A stretch of DNA of 26,124 nucleotides from Oscillospiraceae bacterium (GTDB lineage: Bacteria > Bacillota > Clostridia > Oscillospirales > Oscillospiraceae): assembly GCA_031260745.1 (NCBI GenBank), contig JAISKY010000136.1, forward strand, positions 1 through 26,124. The letters run 5' to 3'. The notes beneath the pieces are model-generated. The model saw only the letters and a list, made by a program, of their open reading frames with translations, had not been told where the DNA came from and ran no database searches. Within the stretch, counting starts at the first letter, position 1; the number at the start of each line of letters is the position of its first letter. The position numbers and the translations under genes are program-made. Of the stretch, positions 6,568 through 15,472 are shown piece after piece.

Positions 6568-9500
6568 CTACTCTCCGCTATTTTCCGCGTACGCTCTGAC
6601 GAATTTAATCGCGTCGTCTATTACACTTGTTCCTGAACCGGTTAACTTTAGGTTAACCGTCAGAACTTCAGCGGCTTTCTCAAACTTGATTCGCTTCGCG
6701 AATTCCGGAATATCAGATACTACGAACAGTCTGGGAATATCAAGCTCCGTAAATTTCAGTACAAGCTGCCCGCCCTTTTGACTGATGTCGGTAACTCCGT
6801 TTTCAGCCGCTTCCGCGCGAAGCAAAGCCACGTTAATCAACTCAAGAACGCTGTCGGGAATATCGCCGTAGCGGTCGCCAAGCTCGTCTATCATATCGTC
6901 GGCTTCCTCGCGGCTGTCAATCATCGCGATTCGGCGGTAAACGTCCATACGCTGTTCGGAACTTGGAACATAACTTTCGGAGATACTCGCGGAAACGCTT
7001 AAATCCGCCGAACACGTCGGTTTGCGCCTGACCGGTTCGCCCTTTTCCTCAAGCACCGCTTCGTCAAGCAGTTTCAGGTACATATCGAACCCGACGCTTT
7101 GCATGTGTCCGCTTTGTTCCGCGCCGAGCAAATTTCCCGCTCCGCGGATTTCCAAATCGCGAAGCGCGATTTTCACGCCGGAGTTAAACGCCGCGAACTC
7201 CCGAATCGTGCTTAGCCGCTTCGCGGCGATTTCGCTAAGCACTTTTCCGGTTCGGAACGTGAAGTACGCGAACGCGTGTCGGCTGGAACGCCCTACTCTC
7301 CCGCGTATCTGGTGAAGCTGCGCCAGACCCAGTCTGTCCGCGTCCTCTATGATTAGCGTATTCACATTCGGTATGTCTATTCCGGCTTCTATTATCGTCG
7401 TGCATACCAAAATCTGCACTTCGTTCGCGCCGACACGCTCCATAATGTCGCTGAGTTCGTCCTCGCTCATTCCGCCGTGAGCAATCCCGATTCTAAGCGA
7501 GTTCCTTGCGGCTTCGTCAGCGTCTGGACCAATAATAACCTCGCGGATTTTGGCGGCGGTACGGTCGATTGTTTCAATGCGGTTATGCAGATAGTATACC
7601 TGACCTCCGCGCCCGATTTCACGCCGTATCGCGTCGGCGACAATGCTCCAGTCGTGTTCAAGTACGTAAGTCTGAACGGGGTGACGTCCGGCGGGAGGTT
7701 CCTCGATACTGCTCATATCCCTAAGACCCGCCAAAGCCATATTCAGCGTACGGGGAATCGGAGTAGCGCTCATCGTCAGCACGTCAACCTGTTTAGCGAG
7801 CTTTTTCAGCTTTTCCTTGTGCGACACACCGAACCGCTGTTCCTCGTCCACTACAAGTAGTCCCAAGTCCTTAAACTCAATATCTTTGCTTAGTATTCTG
7901 TGAGTACCGATTACAATATCAATACTGCCCGCTTTTATCGCTTTCAGACTGCGGGTTATTTCGCTACCGGTTTTGAAGCGGCTTAGCGCGTCAACGGTTA
8001 CGGGGAAGTTCGCGAATCTCTGCGAGGTCGTAACGTAGTGCTGTTGAGCCAGCACCGTCGTCGGCACTAATATCGCCGCCTGTTTACCGTCGCTTACGCA
8101 CTTCATAACCGCTCTAAGCGCGACTTCCGTCTTGCCGAATCCCACGTCGCCGCATAAAAGTCTGTCCATCGGTACGGATTTCTCCATATCGGTTTTAATC
8201 TCCGCGATTACTTTAAGCTGGTCGTCTGTTTCGTTGTACGGAAACGCGTCCTCAAAATCCCGCTGCCAACCGCTGTCGGCGGAGAACGAATGACCCAACA
8301 CCCTAAGCCTTGCCGCGTAAAGCTCAATCAAACCCTGTGCCAAATCTTTAGCCGCCGCTTTAGCGCGGTTTTTCGCTTTTACCCAGTCCGTACCGCCCAG
8401 CTTCGACAGCTTTACCCGTTCCGCATCGCCGCCGCTGCCGCCTATGTACTTCGTTACAAGGTCAAGTTGAGTCGCCGGAACGTAAACCTTGTCCGTTCCG
8501 CGATACGCGATTTGTATGTACTCTTTATCTACGCCGTCAACCTCAATACGGCACATATTCACGAAACGTCCGATTCCGTGGGTTTCGTGAACAACCAAAT
8601 CTCCGGGAGCTAAATCCGCGATATTCAGCAGTTTCTGTTTGTTCTTTGCCGCGATATGACCTTTACGCCGCTTTTTCGATTCGGAGTTCTGAGCGCGGTA
8701 CTCCGAGCTCATTATCTGACCCTCGGTAATAATCGCGAGCGCGAGATTAGGGTATTCCATACCCGCGCTTAGTCCGCCTACGCTTACCGCGCACTGACCC
8801 GGATTCGGAAGCGATTCCAGTTTGTAGTCCAAGCCGCAGCTTATTCCCTCGTCCTGCAAAAACTCGTACATTGCTCTCGCTTTGCGCTCGTCGCCGCACA
8901 AAACCACGATACGGTATTTGTCCTCCGAGTATCGTTTGATGTCGTCGGCGGCGGTCGGAAGGCTGCCGCCGTAGCTCGGCAGTTGTTTCGCCGTAAGCGT
9001 AAGCGTAATCCTGGGATTAAGCGGGTAACGCGCTCCGCGGAAGTTGTCAAGCATTACAACACTGCGCTCCGCGCCGGAGAATACGCTAACGCAGTCCTCC
9101 CACGTTTTGCTGAAGTTCGCAAGCTCACCCGCGACCATACCGTTTTCAATCAAAGTCGCGCAGTCCTCGCTCAGCCGCCATAGGTAATTCTTAGCGCGTT
9201 CCGCTAAACGGCTGGGTTCGCACAATATTACAATCGCGCCGTCCGGTATGTAGTCGGCTCCGGAGCTTAGTTTCTTGCCGTAGAGAATCCCCATATAGCG
9301 GTCGGCGGCTTCGAGTTTTAAGCACTCGTTAACGCGGTTATAGTCCGCCGTAAGACGCTCCGACAACGCCGGCAAAGCGGCTTTACGCTTCGCGAGTTTA
9401 TCGCGCAGAGCTTTTAGCTCCGTCAGGAATCCGGCTTCGCCCTCCGCGCGCATATTTATCAGGCTTTCAGCGACGGGAAGAACCGCTACGCTTTGAATGT

Positions 9501-10140
9501 TCTCAACGCGGCGCTGACTGTCCGTGTCAAACGTACCCATCGCGTCAATCTCGTTGCCGAAAAACTCAATACGTACGGGATATTCCCCGCTTGGCGAGTA
9601 CAAATCCAGAATACCGCCGCGCCTGGAGAATTGCCCGATACCCTCAACGCGCTCCGTACGTTCGTAGCCGCACATCAGCAGTTTCTTAACCGCCGCGTCC
9701 GGCGAAACTCTGTCGCCCTGCCTAAGCGTAACCGCCGCCTGCCTGAGCGTATCAGGCGGAGCGGTTCTCTGCATAAGTCCGTCGGGAGTGGCGACCGCGC
9801 AAAATCCCTCTTGTGAAAACACGTTAAGAGCGCGTATGCGCTCGTGTTCCACCTCACGCGAAACAATTTCCGCGTCATAAAACGTAAATTCTCTCGCGGT
9901 AAGCGAGTACACGTCCTCACCGGTAAGCGAAGCGATGTCCTGACGGTAACGTCCCGCCTCCGCTTCCTCCGGCACAATGACAATAACAGCCCGCCCCGTT
10001 ATCCGCCTTAACGCGGCAGCGAGGTGAGCCTTATGAATCCCGTCCGGACCGCTTACCAGCGACACAGCCTTAGCGCCAAGCCGCGTCAGTAACGGCCGTA
10101 ACTCTTTACCGCCCAGCAGTTCTTGCGAAAGCGCAATCAT
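6568..10140 (-). CDS. mfd: transcription-repair coupling factor Mfd
   Basis: A 1190-residue, full-length Mfd. It releases RNA polymerase stalled at DNA lesions and recruits UvrA for nucleotide excision repair. The domains appear in the standard order: a UvrB-like N-terminal part; the CarD-like RNA-polymerase interaction domain starting near DLAPGDLVVHETHGIGRF (about residue 510); and the RecG-like translocase with Walker A GDVGFGKT, DEEQ box VVDEEQRFG, SATPIPRTLNMAL and the helicase C motifs (LVCTTIIEAGIDIPN, QIRGRVGRSSR). The C-terminal TRCF domain that masks UvrA binding follows. The ATG start at 10140 has only a distant AAAGGGG upstream. The gene probably belongs to a minus-strand transcription unit with trxA upstream and the PrsA-like gene downstream. 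Confidence 0.97.
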   Translation of the reverse strand: MIALSQELLGGKELRPLLTRLGAKAVSLVSGPDGIHKAHLAAALRRITGRAVIVIVPEEAEAGRYRQDIASLTGEDVYSLTAREFTFYDAEIVSREVEHERIRALNVFSQEGFCAVATPDGLMQRTAPPDTLRQAAVTLRQGDRVSPDAAVKKLLMCGYERTERVEGIGQFSRRGGILDLYSPSGEYPVRIEFFGNEIDAMGTFDTDSQRRVENIQSVAVLPVAESLINMRAEGEAGFLTELKALRDKLAKRKAALPALSERLTADYNRVNECLKLEAADRYMGILYGKKLSSGADYIPDGAIVILCEPSRLAERAKNYLWRLSEDCATLIENGMVAGELANFSKTWEDCVSVFSGAERSVVMLDNFRGARYPLNPRITLTLTAKQLPSYGGSLPTAADDIKRYSEDKYRIVVLCGDERKARAMYEFLQDEGISCGLDYKLESLPNPGQCAVSVGGLSAGMEYPNLALAIITEGQIMSSEYRAQNSESKKRRKGHIAAKNKQKLLNIADLAPGDLVVHETHGIGRFVNMCRIEVDGVDKEYIQIAYRGTDKVYVPATQLDLVTKYIGGSGGDAERVKLSKLGGTDWVKAKNRAKAAAKDLAQGLIELYAARLRVLGHSFSADSGWQRDFEDAFPYNETDDQLKVIAEIKTDMEKSVPMDRLLCGDVGFGKTEVALRAVMKCVSDGKQAAILVPTTVLAQQHYVTTSQRFANFPVTVDALSRFKTGSEITRSLKAIKAGSIDIVIGTHRILSKDIEFKDLGLLVVDEEQRFGVSHKEKLKKLAKQVDVLTMSATPIPRTLNMALAGLRDMSSIEEPPAGRHPVQTYVLEHDWSIVADAIRREIGRGGQVYYLHNRIETIDRTAAKIREVIIGPDADEAARNSLRIGIAHGGMSEDELSDIMERVGANEVQILVCTTIIEAGIDIPNVNTLIIEDADRLGLAQLHQIRGRVGRSSRHAFAYFTFRTGKVLSEIAAKRLSTIREFAAFNSGVKIALRDLEIRGAGNLLGAEQSGHMQSVGFDMYLKLLDEAVLEEKGEPVRRKPTCSADLSVSASISESYVPSSEQRMDVYRRIAMIDSREEADDMIDELGDRYGDIPDSVLELINVALLRAEAAENGVTDISQKGGQLVLKFTELDIPRLFVVSDIPEFAKRIKFEKAAEVLTVNLKLTGSGTSVIDDAIKFVRAYAENSGE

Positions 10141-10239
10141 CAGGTGCTACAATCCCCTTTGTTCCCAAGTTCCCCTATCGCGCTTACCGCAATGTAGTCA
10201 ATTCTCAATTTCGCGCGCCTTTCTGCTTCTCTACATAAT

Positions 10240-10551
10240 CTATGAGCGCAGCATTTCCTCATAGAAGCTCTTTTGTTTCGCGCCGACTGCGGCAAGCTCC
10301 GCTTTGCCGTCGCGGAACAGGATAACCGTAGGAATACCCTGAATCCCGAAGCCCTCCGCAAGCTCGCCCTCCTCGTCCACGTTAATCTTCGCGAGACGGA
10401 AGTCGTCGCGCTCCTCGTACAGCTCCTCAAGTATCGGAGCCACCAATTTGCACGGTCCGCACCAGTCCGCCCAAAAATCGACCAGCGTTACGCCGTTAGC
10501 GACCTCTGACTCCATATTCTCTTTCGTCAGATTAATAATCGTCTTTTCCAT
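10240..10551 (-). CDS. trxA: thioredoxin
   Basis: A 103-residue cytoplasmic thioredoxin of standard length. The active site WCGPC has C31 and C34, preceded by VDFWADWCGPC. The cis-proline region GIQGIPTVILFRDGK is present. It reduces protein disulfides and receives electrons from a thioredoxin reductase; the likely partner is encoded immediately upstream (10706-11509). ATG at 10551 has AGGGAGG at good spacing. About 100 bp separate it from mfd, in which I see no further gene. Confidence 0.96.
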   Translation of the reverse strand: MEKTIINLTKENMESEVANGVTLVDFWADWCGPCKLVAPILEELYEERDDFRLAKINVDEEGELAEGFGIQGIPTVILFRDGKAELAAVGAKQKSFYEEMLRS

Positions 10552-10581
10552 TCTTCAATATCCTCCCTTTTGTAATAGTTA

Positions 10582-10684
10582 AGAGATAAGAAAGCAGAGA
10601 GCAGAAATAACTTATTTGTAAGTCTGCCAATCCAACGCTTCATTCCGCCGATAAATTATCTCTGCTTTCTGCTCTCTTATTTCT
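10582..10684. repeat. palindromic repeat element, copy 2
   Basis: Arms of 29 bp at 10582-10610 and 10656-10684 pair with four transitions, all compatible with G-U pairing. The core GTCTGCCAATCCAACGC (10622-10638) differs at one base from copy 1 at 6516-6532. The element fills the space between trxA and the upstream reductase gene. Confidence 0.8.
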
Positions 10685-10705
10685 GCTCTAGCTCCGCTTT
10701 CTGCT

Positions 10706-11509
10706 CTAAATCAAGTCGTTAGCGGAATACGCGGCGATTTGTCCCTCGCCTACCGCTTTCGCGACCTGATACGGTTTGCCGCCGCAATCGCCCGCCGCGA
10801 ATAAGCCCTCAATGCTTGTACGTCCAAGCCTGTCCGCGATAATAGCGCCGTCGGAGATTTCAAGTCCCGAAATCAACGCCGCGGGAGCAATCGCCGCTCT
10901 AAGCACAAACACACACGCCGCCGCAAGTTCCTCTCCGTCAACTTTTACCGCGGTAAGTTTGTCGTCGCCAATAAAAGCGATTTTTTTGCCCTTAGGGTCG
11001 ATTACGGTAACGTCACAACCGATTCGTCTAAGCTGTTCGGCTTCTTCCTCCGCGTCGGAACGCAACGCGAGAACGACAACGGGCTTATTTTTGTATAACG
11101 CCCCGTCGCACACCGCGCAATAGCTTACTCCGCGTCCTAACAGCTTATCTTCGTTCTCGTAAACGACGCCTTTAGCGGCTCCGACCGCGACAATCAGCGT
11201 ACGCGACTGATACGCGTCGTTGCCGACGCTTACCATAAAGCCCTTTTTGGTCTTAACCGCGCTTAAAGCGATACCGCGTACAAGCTCCGCGCCGGACGCG
11301 CTAAGTTGAGCGTACATCGCGGTCAGCATAGCCTCACCGCTGACGCCGGGCATACCGGGGTAGTTGTCTATACGCTTCGCCTTGTAAAGTCCGCTGTCTT
11401 TGGAGTCGCCGGAAATAACTATAACGCTCCGCTCCATCGCCCTAAGCGTCAAAGCCGCGCTGATTCCCGCGGGACCTCCGCCTATTATTATCGTATCATA
11501 TTGCGGCAT
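10706..11509 (-). CDS. thioredoxin reductase-like flavoprotein without NADPH motifs (candidate ferredoxin-dependent type)
   Basis: A 267-residue flavoprotein of the thioredoxin reductase fold, about 40 residues shorter than NADPH enzymes such as E. coli TrxB. The FAD-binding IIIGGGPAGISAAL (7-20) and the C-terminal FAD motif GLFAAGDCGGKPYQVAKAVGEG are intact, and the redox pair is CAVC (131-134). Where NADPH enzymes have GGGDSAxEEA and HRRxxxRA, this protein reads VVVLALRSDAEEEAEQL (144-160) and then a shortened segment without the basic HRR cluster. Loss of both motifs with intact redox centres matches the ferredoxin-linked reductases described from Clostridium. Electron donor is therefore inferred to be ferredoxin. 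ATG at 11509 has AAAGGA upstream, and thioredoxin is the next gene. Confidence 0.8.
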   Translation of the reverse strand: MPQYDTIIIGGGPAGISAALTLRAMERSVIVISGDSKDSGLYKAKRIDNYPGMPGVSGEAMLTAMYAQLSASGAELVRGIALSAVKTKKGFMVSVGNDAYQSRTLIVAVGAAKGVVYENEDKLLGRGVSYCAVCDGALYKNKPVVVLALRSDAEEEAEQLRRIGCDVTVIDPKGKKIAFIGDDKLTAVKVDGEELAAACVFVLRAAIAPAALISGLEISDGAIIADRLGRTSIEGLFAAGDCGGKPYQVAKAVGEGQIAAYSANDLI

Positions 11510-11543
11510 TATTTAGTTCCTTTTCAGACTGCAAAATTCGCTA

Positions 11544-11572
11544 TTGCTATTTTTCCCGATTTGGTGTATACT
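11544..11572 (+). promoter_or_regulatory. sigma-A promoter of glnS
   Basis: TTGCTA (11544-11549), a 17-nt spacer and TATACT (11567-11572) lie 31 bases before the glnS start. The leader is too short for a T-box. Confidence 0.6.
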
Positions 11573-11602
11573 ATTCTACACTACTTAGGAGGAAAATGCA
11601 AG

Positions 11603-13255
11603 ATGGAAATTACGAAAAACTTTATAGAACAGTTTATTGACGAAGATATTGCTCCCGGAGGGCGTTTCGAGGGTCAAACGGTTCATACTCGCTTTCCTCC
11701 GGAACCCAACGGGTATCTGCATATCGGACATTGCTACGCGCTGAATATTGATTTCGGCTCCGCCGCGAAATACGGCGGCTTGTGCAATCTGCGTATGGAC
11801 GATACTAACCCTGCCAAAGAGGACGAGGAATTTGTTGACGCGATAAAAGAAGATATTAAGTGGCTCGGTTGGGATTGGGGCGACAGGTTCTTTTACGGCT
11901 CGGACTATTTCGAGCAAACTTACGAGTTCGCTGTTCATCTGATTGAAAAAGGACTGGCCTATATCTGCGAGCTTACCGCGGAGCAATTCACGGAGTACCG
12001 CGGCGATTTGCAGAAACCCGCCGTCAGCCCTTATCGCGACCGACCGATTGCGGAAAGCCTTGACATTTTCCGCCGTATGAAAGACGGCGAGTTCCCCGAC
12101 GGAAAATATACGCTTAGAGCTAAAATTGACCTCGAATCCGGAAACTTTAATATGCGCGACCCGGTATTGTACCGAATCCGCCACATTGACCACCACCATC
12201 GCGGCACGGAGTGGTGTATTTACCCGATGTACGATTTGGCTCACCCGATTCAGGACGTACTAGAGGGTGTTACGCACTCGCTTTGCTCGTTGGAGTACGA
12301 GGACCACCGTCCGCTTTACGACTGGGTCGTCGATAACATTGACGGTCCGTGTAAACCGCGTCAAATTGAGTTCGGACGCAAAAGTTTAGAGTACACCGTT
12401 ATCAGTAAACGCAAATTGCGTAAACTTGTCGAGGACGGCTTGGTTGACGGTTGGGACGACCCTCGTATGCCCACGATACGCGGCTTGCGCCGCAAGGGTT
12501 ATACTCCCGCCGCTATTCTTGATTTTTGCCAGAGAATCGGAGTGGGGAAAAACTCCAACACAATCGAGTTACCGCTGCTTGAGGCGTGTCTGCGCGACGA
12601 CCTTAACGCTAACGCGTCCAGAGCTATGGCGGTACTGCGTCCGCTTAAACTTACGATTACAAATTACCCCGAAGCTCAAACGGAGCTTTTCACAATCGAG
12701 AACAATCCGGAGAACGAAAGCTCCGGAACTCGCGAAATCTCGTTCGCGCGTACGCTGTGGGTGGAACGCGACGACTTTGCCGCAGACCCTCCGAAAAAAT
12801 ACAACCGCCTGTTCGTAGGTAACGAGGTTCGGCTTAAAGCCGCGTACATCGTCAAATGCACGGGATTTGAAACTGACGCGGACGGCAACGTAACGGAGGT
12901 TTTCGCGGAGTACGACCCGCTTACAAGCGGCGGGAACACTCCCGACGGTCGCAAGGTTCGCGGTACGATTCACTGGGTTAACGCCGCCGACTGCGTAGAC
13001 GCGGAGGTTAGGCTGTACGAAACTTTGTTCACCGACCCCGACCCCGATTCCGGCGACAAAAACTTCCTCGAACTGTTCAACCCGAACTCGCGCGAAGTCC
13101 TTACCGGCTGCAAATTGGAAGCGTCACTGAATAACGCTCGCGACAGTTACCAGTTTTTGCGTCTGGGCTATTTCACCGTAGATAACAAAGATTCCAAGCG
13201 CGGAGCGTTGGTGTTTAATCGTTCCGTACCGCTGAAAGACAGCTTCAAAAGGTAG
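11603..13255 (+). CDS. glnS: glutaminyl-tRNA synthetase
   Basis: A 550-residue class I synthetase that charges tRNA-Gln with glutamine in the cytoplasm. The N-terminal catalytic signature is FPPEPNGYLHIGH (31-43, the HIGH box), and the second signature is VISKRKL, the GlnRS form of KMSKS. The C-terminal anticodon-binding beta barrels follow. The FPPEPNGYLHIGH wording and the length identify GlnRS rather than GluRS. The start is ATG at 11603 because TAGGAGG (11586-11592) lies ten bases upstream; the frame stays open much further upstream, but that part overlaps the divergent reductase gene and has no synthetase similarity. Its presence suggests direct charging of tRNA-Gln instead of, or besides, the amidotransferase route. 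Confidence 0.96.
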   Translation: MEITKNFIEQFIDEDIAPGGRFEGQTVHTRFPPEPNGYLHIGHCYALNIDFGSAAKYGGLCNLRMDDTNPAKEDEEFVDAIKEDIKWLGWDWGDRFFYGSDYFEQTYEFAVHLIEKGLAYICELTAEQFTEYRGDLQKPAVSPYRDRPIAESLDIFRRMKDGEFPDGKYTLRAKIDLESGNFNMRDPVLYRIRHIDHHHRGTEWCIYPMYDLAHPIQDVLEGVTHSLCSLEYEDHRPLYDWVVDNIDGPCKPRQIEFGRKSLEYTVISKRKLRKLVEDGLVDGWDDPRMPTIRGLRRKGYTPAAILDFCQRIGVGKNSNTIELPLLEACLRDDLNANASRAMAVLRPLKLTITNYPEAQTELFTIENNPENESSGTREISFARTLWVERDDFAADPPKKYNRLFVGNEVRLKAAYIVKCTGFETDADGNVTEVFAEYDPLTSGGNTPDGRKVRGTIHWVNAADCVDAEVRLYETLFTDPDPDSGDKNFLELFNPNSREVLTGCKLEASLNNARDSYQFLRLGYFTVDNKDSKRGALVFNRSVPLKDSFKR

Positions 13256-13293
13256 TAAAACAACAAAATATAAAAACCAAATGGAGGTTTACA

Positions 13294-14730
13294 ATGAAAG
13301 CGCTATCAAAAACCCGCAGATTAGCGGCTATGCTGCTAACGGTGATTCTGACGGTTCTGCCGCTGATTTCAGCAAACGCGGCGGAAGAGGAACGTATTCC
13401 CGCGGTCACGCTTGACTTGCCCGGCGGTGAATTATACGACGTGACGATGAACGAACGAACCTACACAATAGACAAGACGCCGCTCCCCGACGGAGTTTCG
13501 CTGTCGCTTACAAACGCGCCCGCGACGTATCTGAAACTTGAGCAAGAATCAGGATACGTCTATTACGATTCTGATGCTGTGGCTGCGATAGGTTACTACT
13601 TCTTGGTTGATAAGGACTTTACCTTGACCGTTAATCAGGATATTACGGTATATCGCGAGTATTCATGGTACGAGGAAGAATACGACTATTACGACAGCGA
13701 TACCAACGAACAAAAGCTCAAAGCCGGCGAATCGTGGGCGCCCGATACTTATTTTGCCGGAGATAAGATTATTCTTATCCTCAATAAAAATAATCGCTAT
13801 ATTATGTTCGCCTTTGCTTACCCCACTGACCCGGAGAGTACAGCGTATTACGACTTCGACGACGATTACTTTACCACAGCCCAAACCGTGAATTTCAATG
13901 TGAATTTAGCCGCCGACCTATTGAAAACTCCCGGAGGGATTACGGCGACTCCGACTACCGCAAACGTACTAATTAACGGCAAAGCGGTAGACTTTGACGC
14001 GTATAACATCAATGATAACAACTATTTCAAACTTCGCGACGTCGCGTACGCTTTGAACGGTACGGCGAAGCAGTTTGACATCGTATGGGACGCCCGCGGC
14101 AGTCTGATAAAACTAACCGGGGGTAATCGCTACGCCGAAGTCGGCGGCGAAATGACACCCGCGGACGGCGAAAACAAAATCGCGGTTATCTCGGAGGCTA
14201 AGGTTTTCTACAACGGCAAACCCGCGAACCTAACCGCGTACAATATCGGCGGCAATAACTACTTCAAACTTGCCGATATTGGCGATATGCTAAACTGCGG
14301 CGTTGAGTGGGACGCGGAATCCAATACAATCTCGATTGACACGTCGGCGGAATATGTTCCGGAGTGGAAAACCGCGATAAAGTATATTGACGGCAGTATT
14401 ACGGTAGTTCTGCCCGATTATGACGGTTTAGAGATTACGCTGACAAACTACGCGGAAAATTATTTAGATTGGTCCGACAGTACCTACGCGTTTTTCCTTG
14501 CTAACGGCGGAACCGTCAGTTTCAACAGAAATGTTGAACTGGAAACTAACAACGATGAACCAATCACGCTTAAAGCCAACGAAAAATTCACTATTGACAG
14601 TGACTCAGGCTATTTCTCCATATCTTTTGATGACGAGTACAAATATATTCTGTTTTACTCGGAAGATTTTCTCGACGACACATACTACTACGGTGAGGAT
14701 TTTTACCCGATAACCGACATTGAGAAATAG
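13294..14730 (+). CDS. secreted stalk-domain (copper amine oxidase N-like) surface protein
   Basis: A 478-residue exported protein of unknown function. Residues 1-30 form a signal peptide ending near SANAAEE. The middle (about 215-350) holds two copies of the stalk module resembling the copper amine oxidase N-terminal domain: INGKAVDFDAYNINDNNYFK and then YNGKPANLTAYNIGGNNYFK. The regions before and after the stalk (about 35-200 and 360-478) look related to each other: each has an LTN...YL start, a tyrosine- and aspartate-rich body, a KAG/KAN turn, and a KNNRYIMF/DEYKYILF end. The protein is acidic and has no catalytic motif I recognise, nor a sorting signal. GGAGG precedes ATG at 13294. It follows glnS by 38 bp and may be co-transcribed. 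Confidence 0.78.
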   Translation: MKALSKTRRLAAMLLTVILTVLPLISANAAEEERIPAVTLDLPGGELYDVTMNERTYTIDKTPLPDGVSLSLTNAPATYLKLEQESGYVYYDSDAVAAIGYYFLVDKDFTLTVNQDITVYREYSWYEEEYDYYDSDTNEQKLKAGESWAPDTYFAGDKIILILNKNNRYIMFAFAYPTDPESTAYYDFDDDYFTTAQTVNFNVNLAADLLKTPGGITATPTTANVLINGKAVDFDAYNINDNNYFKLRDVAYALNGTAKQFDIVWDARGSLIKLTGGNRYAEVGGEMTPADGENKIAVISEAKVFYNGKPANLTAYNIGGNNYFKLADIGDMLNCGVEWDAESNTISIDTSAEYVPEWKTAIKYIDGSITVVLPDYDGLEITLTNYAENYLDWSDSTYAFFLANGGTVSFNRNVELETNNDEPITLKANEKFTIDSDSGYFSISFDDEYKYILFYSEDFLDDTYYYGEDFYPITDIEK

Positions 14731-14758
14731 CAGGTTTAGCGAAAGAGGTGACTACGCG

Positions 14759-15412
14759 ATGAAAGAAAAGTTTGAACGATTAGAGCATTGGATGACGAAT
14801 GTGTTCTGGTATCACTATAAGTGGTACTGGCTGTTAGGTGTCGCCGCCGTGACGTTCGGGATTTTGCTGGTCGCCGACAATATTCGCGCCGTCAGCTACG
14901 ACTGGAAAATCGCAATCATCAACTCCTACGAGATGCCCTATGTTAAGTCCGGCGAAACTCCGGATATTCCGCTTACTCACGCGGACGTCGAGCCTTATTT
15001 CGCGGGCGTACTGCCTGACCGCAACGACGACGGAACAGTTCGCGTACGAGTGTACCAGGTTTTCCTCGAACCCGACAAATCGGGGTGGGAACCGATGTTC
15101 ACCGCGCTTAACGACAGCGAAACCTATATCATCACCGCGTCGGAGGACGTTTTGAAGCGTCTGAACAAATTAGGCTACCTCCAACGGCTCAACGACGGTG
15201 AGTATTGGCATTATCTATCGGGAGTTTCGGGGGTTGACAGCCCCGGTCTGCCGTTTGCCGTAACAAGCGGTATTGTGGAGCTTACGAATCCGGAGCAAGC
15301 CGCCGCAATCGGTATGTCCGAGCAGCAAATCGCCGACTACGACGAAAGACTTGTACAGCAGCACGCGGAGAAACTAGAACTCGCAATCCAATATGTAAGC
15401 GAAATCGGCTAA
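14759..15412 (+). CDS. single-pass membrane protein of unknown function
   Basis: A 217-residue protein that I do not recognise. A short basic/aromatic N-terminus (LEHWMTNVFWYHYKWY) leads into one membrane segment (WLLGVAAVTFGILLVADNI, about residues 25-45). An extracytoplasmic domain of about 170 residues follows, predicted mixed alpha/beta, without cysteines. The segment ENEDVLKRL-like ITASEDVLKRLNKLGYLQ resembles solute-binding-like or anchored sensor domains only in general character. The start at ATG 14759 is chosen because AAGAGGTG lies eight bases upstream; the frame also permits ATG at 14720, inside the end of the preceding gene. It is the last gene before the terminator at 15432. Confidence 0.75.
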   Translation: MKEKFERLEHWMTNVFWYHYKWYWLLGVAAVTFGILLVADNIRAVSYDWKIAIINSYEMPYVKSGETPDIPLTHADVEPYFAGVLPDRNDDGTVRVRVYQVFLEPDKSGWEPMFTALNDSETYIITASEDVLKRLNKLGYLQRLNDGEYWHYLSGVSGVDSPGLPFAVTSGIVELTNPEQAAAIGMSEQQIADYDERLVQQHAEKLELAIQYVSEIG

Positions 15413-15431
15413 CGCGAATCCCGCCGTGTTT

Positions 15432-15467
15432 TGTGACGGACGAACTAAGTTTCGCCCGTCACATTTT
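15432..15467 (+). terminator. intrinsic terminator between convergent genes
   Basis: A 13-bp stem with one mismatch (15432-15444 with 15451-15463, TGTGACGG.. / ..CCGTCACA) and a six-base loop, followed on the plus strand by TTTTG. The minus-strand side lacks a T run. Confidence 0.65.
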
Positions 15468-15472
15468 GTCAA

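Noticed and set aside
8290..9816. Several plus-strand frames opposite mfd
   Set aside because: They are antisense shadows of a highly conserved gene and have no ribosome sites or recognisable domains.
11306..11602. A 99-codon N-terminal extension of GlnRS
   Set aside because: It overlaps the divergent reductase gene, has no ribosome site or synthetase similarity, and the ATG at 11603 has AGGAGG.
11510..11602. T-box leader for glnS
   Set aside because: The gap is under 100 bp and has no T-box sequence or terminator.
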